Assembly (NCBI RefSeq): GCF_021168455.1 | Contig: NZ_JAJOZR010000003.1 | Coordinates: 124,001 to 188,000 of the forward strand | Source of the DNA: Ferranicluibacter quercicola | GTDB taxonomy: Bacteria; Pseudomonadota; Alphaproteobacteria; Rhizobiales; Rhizobiaceae | Direction of reading: 5' to 3' | Length of the DNA stretch: 64,000 nucleotides | Shown here: positions 45,875-54,947 of the stretch, in pieces | Position numbering within the stretch: position 1 is the stretch's first letter | Layout of the letters: the number at the start of each line of letters is the position of its first letter | Notes under the pieces: generated by a model | Seen by the model: the letters and a program-made list of their open reading frames with translations, nothing else | Databases searched by the model: none | Told to the model about the DNA's origin: nothing | Made by a program: the position numbers and the translations under genes

Positions 45875-45935
45875 CTTATCCCGTGGTGATTTGGCCGGTC
45901 GGCTTGCAGCCACGTTAAACAAATGGCTAAAAAGA
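45875..45935 (+). promoter_or_regulatory. SAM-II riboswitch upstream of metZ
   Basis: A close match to the SAM-II consensus: CCCGTGGTGATTTGGCCGG, then CTTGCAGCCACGTTAAACAA and GGCTAAAAAG. Stem P1 is CGTGG (45882-45886) with CCACG (45910-45914). The pseudoknot pairs ATTTG (45889-45893) with CAAAT (45920-45924). It should bind S-adenosylmethionine and lower expression of metZ. Confidence 0.93.
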
Positions 45936-45975
45936 CCGGGCTCGAACCGGTCTGCTTTACGCGACCGGTTTTTTT
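45933..45975 (+). terminator. Riboswitch expression platform: mutually exclusive hairpin and terminator
   Basis: Hairpin A pairs AGACCGG (45933-45939) with CCGGTCT (45947-45953). Hairpin B pairs AACCGGTC (45945-45952) with GACCGGTT (45963-45970) and runs into seven T residues (45969-45975). They share 45947-45952 and cannot form together. B is an intrinsic terminator and A the likely antiterminator. Confidence 0.75.
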
Positions 45976-45996
45976 GTTTCTGGAAGGAGACAAGCG

Positions 45997-47190
45997 ATGA
46001 GCACGGCAAACAACACCTGGCGCCCGGCGACACAGCTCGTTCACGGCGGCACCACCCGCTCCAACCATGGCGAGACGTCCGAGGCGATCTTCCTCACGCA
46101 GGGCTTCCTCTACGACACCTCGGAGGCCGCGGAAGCGCGCTTCAAGGGCGAGACGGACGGCTTCATCTATGCCCGCTACGGCAGCCCGACCAACGACATG
46201 TTCGAAAAGCGCATGTGCCTGCTGGAAGGCGCCGAGGATGCGCGCGCCACGGCCTCGGGCATGGCAGCCGTGTCCGCAGCCATTCTCTGCCAGCTGAAGG
46301 CCGGCGATCATATCGTTGCCGCCCGTGCGCTCTTCGGCTCGTGCCGCTGGGTCGTGGAAACGCTGGCGCCGACCTACGGCATCGAATGCACGCTGGTCGA
46401 TGGCCGCTTCATCGAGAACTGGGAAAAGGCGATCCGCCCGAACACCAAGGTCTTCTTCCTCGAAAGCCCGACCAACCCGACGCTGGAAGTGGTCGATATC
46501 GCCGCCGTGGCCAAGCTTGCCGATGCGGCGGGTGCCAAGCTTGTGGTGGACAACGTCTTTGCGACGCCGCTGCTGCAGAAGCCGCTCGACCTCGGCGCGC
46601 ATGTCGTCGTCTATTCCGCCACCAAGCATATCGACGGCCAGGGCCGGTGCCTCGGCGGCGTCATCCTGTCGTCGAAGGACTGGATCGACGAGCATCTGCA
46701 CGACTACTTCCGCCACACGGGCCCGGCCCTGTCGCCGTTCAATGCCTGGACGCTGCTGAAGGGCATCGAAACCCTGCCGCTGCGCGTGCGCCAGCAGAGC
46801 GAGAATGCGGCGAAGGTTGCCGATTTCCTGGCCGAGCAGAACCAGATCGCCCGCGTCATCTATCCCGGCCGGAAGGATCACCCGCAGGCCGACATCATCG
46901 CGCGGCAGATGAAGGGTGGCTCCACGCTGGTCTGCTTCGAGATGAAGGGCGGCAAGGAGGCGGCGTTCGCGCTGCAGAACGCTCTGGAGATCGTCAAGAT
47001 CTCCAACAATCTCGGCGATGCCAAGAGCCTGATCACGCATCCCGCGACCACGACGCACAAGAACCTCGCCGAAGACGCCCGCGCCGAACTCGGCATTTCT
47101 GACGGTACCGTGCGCCTCTCCGCCGGGATCGAGGACAGTGACGACCTGATCGAGGATTTCGCCCGGGCGCTCAAGGCCGTCTCGGCCTGA
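45997..47190 (+). CDS. metZ: O-succinylhomoserine sulfhydrylase
   Basis: 397 aa, a PLP enzyme of the Cys/Met metabolism family. PLP lysine is Lys210 in YSATKHIDGQGR; other marks are RYGSPTNDMFEKRM, ATASGMAAVSAA, and FLESPTNPTLEVVDI. It makes homocysteine from O-succinylhomoserine and sulfide. The GxxQ-containing KHIDGQGR is typical of MetZ rather than MetB. GGAAGGAGA lies before the ATG. The SAM-II riboswitch immediately upstream fits methionine feedback. An intrinsic terminator follows. Confidence 0.95.
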   Translation: MSTANNTWRPATQLVHGGTTRSNHGETSEAIFLTQGFLYDTSEAAEARFKGETDGFIYARYGSPTNDMFEKRMCLLEGAEDARATASGMAAVSAAILCQLKAGDHIVAARALFGSCRWVVETLAPTYGIECTLVDGRFIENWEKAIRPNTKVFFLESPTNPTLEVVDIAAVAKLADAAGAKLVVDNVFATPLLQKPLDLGAHVVVYSATKHIDGQGRCLGGVILSSKDWIDEHLHDYFRHTGPALSPFNAWTLLKGIETLPLRVRQQSENAAKVADFLAEQNQIARVIYPGRKDHPQADIIARQMKGGSTLVCFEMKGGKEAAFALQNALEIVKISNNLGDAKSLITHPATTTHKNLAEDARAELGISDGTVRLSAGIEDSDDLIEDFARALKAVSA

Positions 47191-47221
47191 GCCAACCCGT
47201 CCGCGATCGCCGTAAACCCTG

Positions 47222-47248
47222 AAATCGCGCCGCACCGGCGCGATTTTT
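47222..47248 (+). terminator. Intrinsic terminator after metZ
   Basis: A perfect 10-bp stem, AAATCGCGCC (47222-47231) with GGCGCGATTT (47237-47246), loop GCACC, followed by T residues. Confidence 0.92.
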
Positions 47249-47344
47249 CTTTGTCCCGCGCTGCAACACACTTTTCGCGCGCGTTATTCTTCGGGAAACC
47301 ATCTGGCCGTAGACTGAGTTCAGCGACTGGAAAGGTTTTGCATC

Positions 47345-47737
47345 ATGTATCGCGCGCTGACACGGGACATCGAAGTCACCGTAGAGCCCTACTATCTCGA
47401 GGATCAGTCCGATCCCGAAGATGGGCGCTACGTCTGGGGCTACCGGATCCTGATCTCCAACCGCTCCGTCAAGACGGTGCGGCTGATGACGCGCTACTGG
47501 CATATCACCGACGAGAACGGACAGGTGGACGAGGTGAACGGCCCCGGCGTGATCGGCGAGCAGCCCATCCTGAACCCGGGCGATACGTTCGAATATTCCT
47601 CCGGCTGTCCGCTCGACACGCCCTCCGGCGTCATGTTCGGCCATTACGCGATGGAGACGCCGGACGGCGAGACCTTCACGGTGGACATTCCCGCCTTCTC
47701 GCTGGACCTGCCGGGTCTGAGCCGCACGCTGAACTGA
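47345..47737 (+). CDS. apaG: ApaG domain protein
   Basis: 130 aa, the usual ApaG length. Motifs are IEVTVEPYYLEDQS, WGYRILISNRS, LMTRYWHITDENG, GVIGEQPILNPGDTFEY and MFGHYAMETPDGETF. ApaG is a fibronectin-type fold linked genetically to Co2+ resistance and Mg2+; its biochemical role is uncertain. AAAGG lies about nine bases before the ATG. It converges on hslO, with a short GC-rich hairpin (47739-47759) between the two stops. Confidence 0.93.
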   Translation: MYRALTRDIEVTVEPYYLEDQSDPEDGRYVWGYRILISNRSVKTVRLMTRYWHITDENGQVDEVNGPGVIGEQPILNPGDTFEYSSGCPLDTPSGVMFGHYAMETPDGETFTVDIPAFSLDLPGLSRTLN

Positions 47738-47791
47738 CTCCCGGCGGGAAGAGCCGGGAACCTGTCTCTGGGCGAGCGTTTGGCGAGCCGA

Positions 47792-48778
47792 TTACTGCGG
47801 ACGGACTTCCGTCGCCTCGAAGGTGTAGGTGGTCGAGCAGAACTCGCAGGTCACCGAGATGACGCCATCCTCCACCGTGCTGTCGATTTCCTCCTGGCTG
47901 AAGCTGGCGAGGACGTCGCGCAGCTTCTCACGCGAGCAGGCGCACTGGTCGTAGACGGCCTGCGGCGGATAGACCCGCACGCCGCGCTCATGGAACAGGC
48001 GAAAGAGCAGCCGTTCCGTGCCGACCATGGGGTCCGTCAGTTCGTCCGCGTCGATCGTTTCCACCATCACGCGGGCCTCGTCCCAGAGGTCGTCCACGCT
48101 GCCGTCGAAGCTCTCGGCACCGTCGCCGCCATGCAGGTCCGGCTGGCGCATCCGGTCGGGTGCTTCCGGCAGGAACTGCGCGACCATGCCGCCGGCCCGC
48201 CAGCGATGACGCGGCTTGCCGTTCTCGTCGCGATCCAGAAGCTCGGCAACGCCGAGGCGCACCTTGGTCGGGATCTGCTCCGACTGGCGGAAGTAGACGC
48301 CAGCGATCTCTTCCAGCGAGGCGCCGTCGAGCGGCACGATGCCCTGATAGCGCTGGGTGAACTCGCCCTGGTCGATGGTGAAGGCGAGGACACCTTCGCC
48401 AAGCAGAGCCTGCGGATCGGTTTCACCCTTCTCGATGGCGCTGGCCAAGGCCTCCTCGTCGTAGCGGGCATAGGCGCGCACACGGTCCGGGGTCGAGAAA
48501 TCGGCAACGACGAGATCCACCGGACCATCGCTCTTCGTCTGGATGATCAGCTTGCCGTCGAACTTCAGCGAGGTGCCAAGCAGCACTGTGAGCACCACCG
48601 TTTCGGCCACGAGACGCGCGACCGGCAGCGGGTAATTGTGACGTTCGAGAATCGCATCCAGCATCGGCCCGAGCTGGACGGCGCGACCGCGCACGTCGAG
48701 GCCTTCCACCTGGAAAGGCACGACACGATCGTCGCCCGCATAGCCGAATTCGCCGAGATCTGGTCCCTTGTCCACCAT
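47792..48778 (-). CDS. hslO: Redox-regulated chaperone Hsp33
   Basis: 328 aa. The C-terminal zinc and redox switch is intact: CxC (QCACSR) and CxxC (CEFCSTTY), 30-odd residues apart. The core chaperone fold is recognised by ERHNYPLPVARLVAE and YQGIVPLDGASLEEIA. On oxidation, the cysteines form disulfides, zinc leaves and the protein becomes a holdase. ATG 48778 has AGGAGG before it. It lies 207 bp after argF on the same strand, the order argD-argF-hslO common in rhizobia. Confidence 0.95.
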   Translation of the reverse strand: MVDKGPDLGEFGYAGDDRVVPFQVEGLDVRGRAVQLGPMLDAILERHNYPLPVARLVAETVVLTVLLGTSLKFDGKLIIQTKSDGPVDLVVADFSTPDRVRAYARYDEEALASAIEKGETDPQALLGEGVLAFTIDQGEFTQRYQGIVPLDGASLEEIAGVYFRQSEQIPTKVRLGVAELLDRDENGKPRHRWRAGGMVAQFLPEAPDRMRQPDLHGGDGAESFDGSVDDLWDEARVMVETIDADELTDPMVGTERLLFRLFHERGVRVYPPQAVYDQCACSREKLRDVLASFSQEEIDSTVEDGVISVTCEFCSTTYTFEATEVRPQ

Positions 48779-48985
48779 GTCCAACCTCCTGATGCAAGAC
48801 CCGCCGCGGCGAGCCCGAACGCAGATGACAGCGCCCCGGACAGGTCCGGGAATCGCACGCCGCAACTCCATTCTATTGGATTGATATGAAATGCCAGCAG
48901 AAAACCGTGGCATCCGCTTGCCCCTAAATCGGGAGCCGGATGCCGCTTTTCAAGGTTTCAGCCATGCAAGGCTCGGGGCGTGTGC

Positions 48986-49903
48986 TCAGAGAGCGCCCAG
49001 GCACCAGGCGAGGATCGACTTCTGGGCATGCAGGCGGTTCTCTGCCTCGTCGAACACGACGGACTGGCGACCGTCGATCACGTCGTCGGTGACTTCCTCA
49101 CCACGATGCGCGGGCAGGCAGTGCATGAACAGCGCGTTCTCGTCCGCCCGCGCCATCAGGGCGGCATTGACCTGATACGGCTGGAAGACATTGTGACCGC
49201 GCGCGCGGTGCTCCTGGTTCATCGAGACCCAGGTATCGGTCACCACGCAGTCGGCACCGGCCACCGTCTTTTCCGGATCGTGCGACAGCACGACATTGCC
49301 GCCATTGTTGCGCGCCCAGTTGAGAATCTTGTCGTCGGGCTCGGAGCCGAGCGGTACGGCCATCTTCATCGTGTAGCCGAACCGCGCCGAGCCCTCGATG
49401 AAGGAGTGCAGCACATTGTTGCCGTCGCCGGTCCAGGCGATGGTTTTGCCCTTCACGGGGCCGTTATGCTCCTCGAAGGTCATGATGTCGGCCATGATCT
49501 GGCAGGGATGCGTCGTATCCGTCAGCGCGTTGATGACGGGCACGGTGGCATGGTCTGCCAGCTCCAGAAGGCGGCTGTGATCCGTGGTGCGGATCATGAT
49601 CGCATCGACATAGCGCGAGAGGACCTTGGCAGTATCGCCGATGGTTTCGGCGCGCCCGAGCTGCATTTCCGTGCCCGACAGGAACAGCGTCTCGCCACCC
49701 AGCTGCCGCATGCCGACATCGAAGGACACACGGGTGCGGGTGGAAGGCTTTTCGAAGATCATGGCGAGCATCTTGCCGGCCAGCGGCTTCTCGGCGGTTC
49801 CGGCCTTGGTCGCTGCCTTTCGCACCCGCGCATCATCGATGATGGAGCGTAGGTTCTCCGCCGACATGGCGGAGAGATCGAGGAAGTGCCGGGTATCAGC
49901 CAT
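48986..49903 (-). CDS. argF: Ornithine carbamoyltransferase
   Basis: 305 aa. Carbamoyl phosphate site STRTR (54-58), HPCQ (132-135), ornithine site DTWVSM, and HCLPAHRG near the end. It makes citrulline from ornithine and carbamoyl phosphate in arginine synthesis. It lies about 96 bp downstream of argD on the same strand and is presumably co-transcribed. Confidence 0.97.
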   Translation of the reverse strand: MADTRHFLDLSAMSAENLRSIIDDARVRKAATKAGTAEKPLAGKMLAMIFEKPSTRTRVSFDVGMRQLGGETLFLSGTEMQLGRAETIGDTAKVLSRYVDAIMIRTTDHSRLLELADHATVPVINALTDTTHPCQIMADIMTFEEHNGPVKGKTIAWTGDGNNVLHSFIEGSARFGYTMKMAVPLGSEPDDKILNWARNNGGNVVLSHDPEKTVAGADCVVTDTWVSMNQEHRARGHNVFQPYQVNAALMARADENALFMHCLPAHRGEEVTDDVIDGRQSVVFDEAENRLHAQKSILAWCLGAL

Positions 49904-49999
49904 GGAAATGCGGTGTCCTGTCCTTGTCCCATCGGGGCTTCAGCCTCCGTGTGCGGGCATGGGTGTCGGTAATCCTGGGTTTCGGTATCCGTCTCGGCC

Positions 50000-51199
50000 T
50001 CAAGCCGTGGCGCGCTGCTTGACCGCCGTCAGGGTCTCGCTGGCGCGCTCGATGCGGGCAAGGCCCTCGCGGGCTTCCTCTGCGGTCGTGATCAGCGGCG
50101 GCAGCAGGCGGATGACGTTTTCGCCGGCGGGAACGGCCAGCATCTTTTCCGCCCGGATCGCCTTCAGCAACTCCGCCGAGGGAACCGCCGCCTTGATACC
50201 GAGCATGAGGCCTTCGCCGCGGATCTCCTCGATCACATCGGGAAAGCGATCGGCAAGCGAGGCCAATCCCTGACGGAAGACGAGCGCGACGTCGCGGACA
50301 TGCTCCAAGAAGCCCTCGCCCAGAACCACGTCGAGCACGGCGTTGCCGACGGCCATGGCCAGCGGGTTGCCGCCATAGGTGGAGCCATGCGTGCCGGCGA
50401 CCATGCCGGAGGCGGCCTCTTCCGTCGCGAGGCAAGCGCCGAGCGGAAAGCCGCCGCCGATTCCCTTTGCAGCTGCTAGGATGTCCGGCGAAATGCCCGA
50501 CCATTCATAGGCGAAGAGCTTGCCGGTCCGGCCGACGCCGCACTGGACTTCATCGAAGATCAGCATCAGGCCGTGTTCGTCGCAGAGATCGCGCAGGGCC
50601 TGCAGGAAGGCCTTGGGTGCCGGGCGGATGCCGCCCTCGCCCTGGATCGGCTCGATCAGGATTGCGGCCGTCTCCTCGGTGATCGCCGCCTTGACGGCAT
50701 CGAGGTCGCCGAAGGGAACCTGGACGAAGCCCGGCGCCTTCGGGCCGAAGCCCTCAAGATATTTCGCCTGCCCGCCGGCTGCGATGGTCGCAAGCGTGCG
50801 GCCGTGGAAAGCACCTTCGAAGGTGATGACGTGAAAGCGCTCCGGCCGGCCCTTGGCGAACTGGTAGCGGCGGGCGGTCTTGATGGCGCACTCCAGCGCT
50901 TCCGCGCCGGAATTGGTGAAGAAGACCTTGTCGGCGAAGGTGTTGTCCGTCAGGCGCGTGGCGAGCTTTTCCTGGCCGGGGATCTCGTAGAGATTCGACA
51001 GGTGCCAGACCTTGTCGGCCTGGTCCTTCAGCGCCGCCACCAGATGGGGATGGGCGTGACCGAGCGAATTGACGGCCACGCCGGCGGCAAAATCGAGATA
51101 GCGCGTGCCATCTTCCGCCACCAGCCAGACACCTTCGCCGCGCTCGAAGCGCAGCGGCGCGCGCATGTAGGTTTCGTAAAGCGGGGTTGCCTCGGCCAT
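50000..51199 (-). CDS. argD: Acetylornithine / aspartate family aminotransferase
   Basis: 399 aa, a class III PLP aminotransferase. Marks: NSGAEALECAIKTAR, EPIQGEGG, IFDEVQCGVGRTG, the PLP lysine in LAAAKGIGGGFPLGA, and GTHGSTYGGNPLA. It forms N-acetylornithine in arginine synthesis. ATG 51199 has GAGGAG nine bases upstream; the 28-codon open extension lacks a site. The leader contains a dyad and a hairpin (separate entries). Confidence 0.95.
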   Translation of the reverse strand: MAEATPLYETYMRAPLRFERGEGVWLVAEDGTRYLDFAAGVAVNSLGHAHPHLVAALKDQADKVWHLSNLYEIPGQEKLATRLTDNTFADKVFFTNSGAEALECAIKTARRYQFAKGRPERFHVITFEGAFHGRTLATIAAGGQAKYLEGFGPKAPGFVQVPFGDLDAVKAAITEETAAILIEPIQGEGGIRPAPKAFLQALRDLCDEHGLMLIFDEVQCGVGRTGKLFAYEWSGISPDILAAAKGIGGGFPLGACLATEEAASGMVAGTHGSTYGGNPLAMAVGNAVLDVVLGEGFLEHVRDVALVFRQGLASLADRFPDVIEEIRGEGLMLGIKAAVPSAELLKAIRAEKMLAVPAGENVIRLLPPLITTAEEAREGLARIERASETLTAVKQRATA

Positions 51200-51320
51200 C
51201 GTGCCAATCTCCTCGTCCTGTCCGCGCGGGCTGCGGGGAAGGTTCGACCTGTTCTGCAGAGACCGGCAGCGCCGGCCCGACACTAGAGCGCCGCGCGTCG
51301 TCCATGACGCGTCAAGGTCG

Positions 51321-51336
51321 CTCTAACACGTTAGAG
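51321..51336. promoter_or_regulatory. Palindrome upstream of argD
   Basis: CTCTAAC-AC-GTTAGAG, perfect 7-bp arms with a 2-bp centre. On the minus strand a TTGACG (-35-like) lies eight bases downstream of it, so it may be an activator or repressor site of argD. The regulator is unknown. Confidence 0.5.
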
Positions 51337-51395
51337 TTGCTGCGAAATCCTGCCCGGAAACCGATCCCGACGTCAGGAATTCTGCAGTAAAAATA

Positions 51396-51410
51396 CCGCC
51401 CAGAGGGCGG
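51396..51410 (-). terminator. Minus-strand terminator-like hairpin ahead of argD
   Basis: CCGCCC-AGA-GGGCGG, a perfect six-pair stem. On the minus strand, it is followed by TATTTTTA. It could end transcripts running from the gcrA side, or act as an attenuator if argD has a promoter further up. Confidence 0.5.
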
Positions 51411-51561
51411 CGAGCGCACTATCGGTACTTCACGTGCCGCTGTCAACAAAAGTCCCGGAACGACAGGCTTTTTGCGCGTTTTTCAGCCGCGATGCTTTCC
51501 GGCGAAAAGACCTTGCAAATATATCACGCGGTGACAGCAAGTTGGGGAAAACCCAAAAATC

Positions 51562-51708
51562 GATTCGGGTCGATTCATGGGACTCTTGTCACGGAGTCAC
51601 CCCGTCTCTAGGTTAGTAAATAATTGCTAGACGCATGCGGCGGACCTAGTCACCAAAAGAGTCAAGGCGTTGCAGTCTCGGAGCCATCCGGGACGCGGTG
51701 AGGGATTC
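51562..51708. promoter_or_regulatory. Cluster of six GANTC (CcrM) sites upstream of gcrA
   Basis: GANTC sites start at 51562, 51572, 51581, 51594, 51659 and 51704. Chance would give about half a site in this length at this base composition. GcrA acts with RNA polymerase at CcrM-methylated promoters, so methylation control of gcrA itself is plausible. Confidence 0.65.
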
Positions 51709-51741
51709 GTCCTTTGTGAACGGCCTGGAACGGAGACGACA

Positions 51742-52314
51742 ATGAACTGGACTGACGAGCGGGTGGAGAGACTGAAGAAGCTCTGGGCCGAGGGGTTGAG
51801 CGCGAGCCAGATCGCGGCACAGCTCGGCGGCGTCAGCCGCAATGCCGTCATCGGCAAGGTTCACCGTCTGTCGCTTCCCGGTCGCGCCAAGGCCGGTGGT
51901 GCCGCGCCGAGCGCAACCCGCCCGAAGCGTCCCGTCGCCGTCGCACGTCCGGCCGCTCCCGAAGCGGTCGTCGCCAACGCGGCGCCGCGCTCCGCACCGT
52001 TGCGTCCGACGGCACGCCCGGTCAGCACGATGAACGTCATCGAGGACTCCGAAAGCGCCTTCGCACCGGAGACCGCACTGACGGTGACCGGCAGCGGAGC
52101 GAGCGGCGCCACCGGCAGCAATGTCGTCGTGCCGATGTCGCGCAAGCTCGTTCTGACGCAGCTCACCGACCGCACCTGCAAGTGGCCGATCGGCGACCCG
52201 ATGAAGGACGAGTTTCACTTCTGCGGCAACGATTCGCCCGACAGCTCGCCCTATTGCACCTTCCACGCCAAGCTGGCCTACCAGCCCTCGGCCGAGCGTC
52301 GCCGCGCGCGATAG
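51742..52314 (+). CDS. gcrA: Cell-cycle regulator GcrA
   Basis: 190 aa. The N-terminus is the GcrA signature: NWTDERVERLKKLW, GLSASQIAAQLGGVSRNAVIGKV, HRLSLPGR. The middle is Ala/Pro-rich and disordered, and the C-terminus contains the conserved CKWPIGDP and the FCG...SPYCTFHAKLAY sigma-70-binding part. It is a transcription factor that binds sigma-70 RNA polymerase and GANTC-methylated promoters. ATG 51742 follows CGGAGA. A terminator follows the stop. Confidence 0.96.
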   Translation: MNWTDERVERLKKLWAEGLSASQIAAQLGGVSRNAVIGKVHRLSLPGRAKAGGAAPSATRPKRPVAVARPAAPEAVVANAAPRSAPLRPTARPVSTMNVIEDSESAFAPETALTVTGSGASGATGSNVVVPMSRKLVLTQLTDRTCKWPIGDPMKDEFHFCGNDSPDSSPYCTFHAKLAYQPSAERRRAR

Positions 52315-52337
52315 GCGCTCCAGAGACCCACGACGTG

Positions 52338-52374
52338 AAAGGCCTTTTTCGGAGCACGAAGAAGGCCTTTTTTT
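52338..52374. terminator. Intrinsic terminator between gcrA and phoB
   Basis: AAAGGCCTT (52338-52346) pairs with AAGGCCTTT (52362-52370), then further T residues. It lies between the convergent gcrA and phoB genes and works in either direction on sequence grounds. Confidence 0.85.
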
Positions 52375-52474
52375 CGTTCTGGATAATGGAGGGGTTGCGC
52401 CTGTCCCGAAGATGCGCCCGATCGACCGGCCTGACGCCCCTGGAAACGTTGCGCTTCTGGTGGTCGGCGCGGGC

Positions 52475-53158
52475 TCAGCTTTCCAGCGAGTAACCCGCCC
52501 CGCGGACCGTGCGGATGACATCCTGCATGTTGGAGAAGTTCAGGGCCTTGCGCAGGCGGCCGACATGGACGTCGACGGTGCGCTCGTCCACGTAGATATC
52601 GTGCCCCCAGACGCCGTCGAGAAGCTGCGAGCGCGAGAAGACGCGGCCGGGCGAGGCCATGAAGAATTCGAGCAGGCGGAACTCCGTCGGCCCGAGGCGG
52701 ACTTCGCGGGTCTTGCGGTGGACGCGGTGGGTTTCGCGATCGAGCTCGATATCGCCGCATTTCAGAAGCGAGGAAAGAACCTCCGGGCGCGCGCGGCGCA
52801 GCATGGCTTTCACCCGCGCGATCAGCTCGGGCGTCGAGAAGGGCTTGACCACATAATCGTCGGCGCCGGTGGCAAGGCCGCGGACCCGCTCGCTCTCCTC
52901 GCCGCGCGCCGTCAGCATGATGATCGGCAGGCGCTCCGTTTCGCTGCGCTGGCGCAGACGGCGGCAGAGCTCGATGCCGGAAACGCCGGGCAGCATCCAG
53001 TCGAGGATCAGAAGATCGGGCAGCCGTTCCTGCAGCCGCACCTCCGCCTCGTCGCCCCGGTTGATGGTGTCGACATCGAAGCCCTCGGCCTCGAGATTGT
53101 AACGCAGGAGAACGCTCAGGGCTTCTTCATCTTCCACGACGGCAATTTTCGGCTGCAT
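52475..53158 (-). CDS. phoB: Phosphate regulon response regulator PhoB
   Basis: 227 aa, the canonical length. Receiver with Asp10/Glu11 and phospho-acceptor Asp53 (ILDWMLPG), Thr near 82 and Lys near 104, then an OmpR/PhoB winged helix (TEFRLLEFFMASPGRVFSR...DVHVGRLRKAL). When phosphorylated by PhoR it binds Pho boxes and activates pst and other genes. GGAG lies before ATG 53158. It is last in the operon phoR-pstSCAB-phoU-phoB. Confidence 0.97.
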   Translation of the reverse strand: MQPKIAVVEDEEALSVLLRYNLEAEGFDVDTINRGDEAEVRLQERLPDLLILDWMLPGVSGIELCRRLRQRSETERLPIIMLTARGEESERVRGLATGADDYVVKPFSTPELIARVKAMLRRARPEVLSSLLKCGDIELDRETHRVHRKTREVRLGPTEFRLLEFFMASPGRVFSRSQLLDGVWGHDIYVDERTVDVHVGRLRKALNFSNMQDVIRTVRGAGYSLES

Positions 53159-53176
53159 TTCTGGACTCCGTAGTGT

Positions 53177-53342
53177 CCTTGTCACGCGACAAGGCTTTCG
53201 CCAGAACCCGAGGGCGGCGATCATCGTTGACAGTTTTCATGCGTGGCGGCGAGAGACCGCCGGATGGCTGCATACCTCCAGCCGAACGTCTGCCGGCTCC
53301 AAGACCGGCGGCGATGGCGCGGGAGCGGACCGGCTCCCGCGC
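53177..53342 (-). other. Two hairpins in the phoU-phoB spacer
   Basis: CCTTGTC/GACAAGG (53177-53183 and 53188-53194, loop ACGC) lies just before phoB. A 10-bp stem (53317-53326 with 53333-53342, loop of 6) lies just after phoU. Neither has a T-run. They may tune the level of phoB message relative to the pst genes or mark processing sites. Confidence 0.6.
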
Positions 53343-53351
53343 GCCCCGCGC

Positions 53352-54062
53352 TTAGGTGGCGAGTGCGCCGACCGTGTTCGACGAGTCGTCTTTCGGACGT
53401 TCGCCGAGCGGCTGCGCGCCGGTCGTCATGTAGTAGATCGTCTCGGCGATATTGGTCGCGTGGTCGCCGATGCGTTCAATATTCTTGGCGCAGAAGAGAA
53501 GATGCGTGCAGGGCGTGATGTTGCGCGGATCTTCCATCATGTAGGTCAGGAGTTCGCGGAACAGCGAGGTGTAGATCGCGTCGATCTCACCGTCGCGCTC
53601 GCGAATGGCCTTTGCCTTTTCGGCCGAGCGGGAAGCGTAGACGTCCAGCACTTCCTTCAACTGCATCAGCGTCAGTTCGGCCAGATGCTCGATGCCGCGG
53701 GCCAGCTGCCGCGGCAGGCTGGCGCTGGAGACGGCAATGACGCGCTTGGCCGTGTTCTTGCCGAGGTCGCCCACACGCTCGAGATCGGCCGCGATGCGGA
53801 TCGATCCCATGATCTCGCGCAGATCGGCCGCCATCGGCTGGCGCTTGGCAATCGTCACGATCGCCTTCTCGCCGATCTGGCGCTCGGCATCGTCGAGCAC
53901 GACGTCGTCGGAGATGACCTTCTGGGCGAGGCCCAGATCGGCATTGACGAGGGCGCGAACGGATTCGGCCACCATCTGCTCGGCAAGGCCACCCATTTCG
54001 GAGATGCGGCGGCTGAGATATTTCAGGTCTTCGTCATAGACGGATGCGATATGGGTTGCCAT
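53352..54062 (-). CDS. phoU: Phosphate signalling protein PhoU
   Basis: 236 aa, two three-helix PhoU repeats with the metal-binding E/DxxxD motifs: RIAADLERVGDLGKN in the first half and KNIERIGDHATNIAE in the second. It damps PhoR signalling when phosphate is ample and restrains Pst transport. ATG 54062 has AGGACAGGA upstream. It lies 55 bp after pstB. Confidence 0.96.
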   Translation of the reverse strand: MATHIASVYDEDLKYLSRRISEMGGLAEQMVAESVRALVNADLGLAQKVISDDVVLDDAERQIGEKAIVTIAKRQPMAADLREIMGSIRIAADLERVGDLGKNTAKRVIAVSSASLPRQLARGIEHLAELTLMQLKEVLDVYASRSAEKAKAIRERDGEIDAIYTSLFRELLTYMMEDPRNITPCTHLLFCAKNIERIGDHATNIAETIYYMTTGAQPLGERPKDDSSNTVGALAT

Positions 54063-54117
54063 GGATCCTGTCCTTGGAGTTCGGTCACGGGCGCAAGGCT
54101 GTCGGTCGGTCGACCGA

Positions 54118-54933
<816 letters not shown>

Positions 54934-54947
54934 TGTTTTCTACCTCA

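Larger units (their letters stand above)
51200..51741. other. Divergent regulatory region of argD and gcrA
   Basis: 542 bp with no gene. The argD half holds a 16-bp palindrome and a minus-strand terminator-like hairpin. The gcrA half holds six GANTC sites. GC is lower than in the flanking genes. Confidence 0.7.

Noticed and set aside
51613..51627. Possible CtrA box (TTAG-N7-TTGC) in the gcrA promoter
   Set aside because: Two or more mismatches to TTAA-N7-TTAA; too weak to list.
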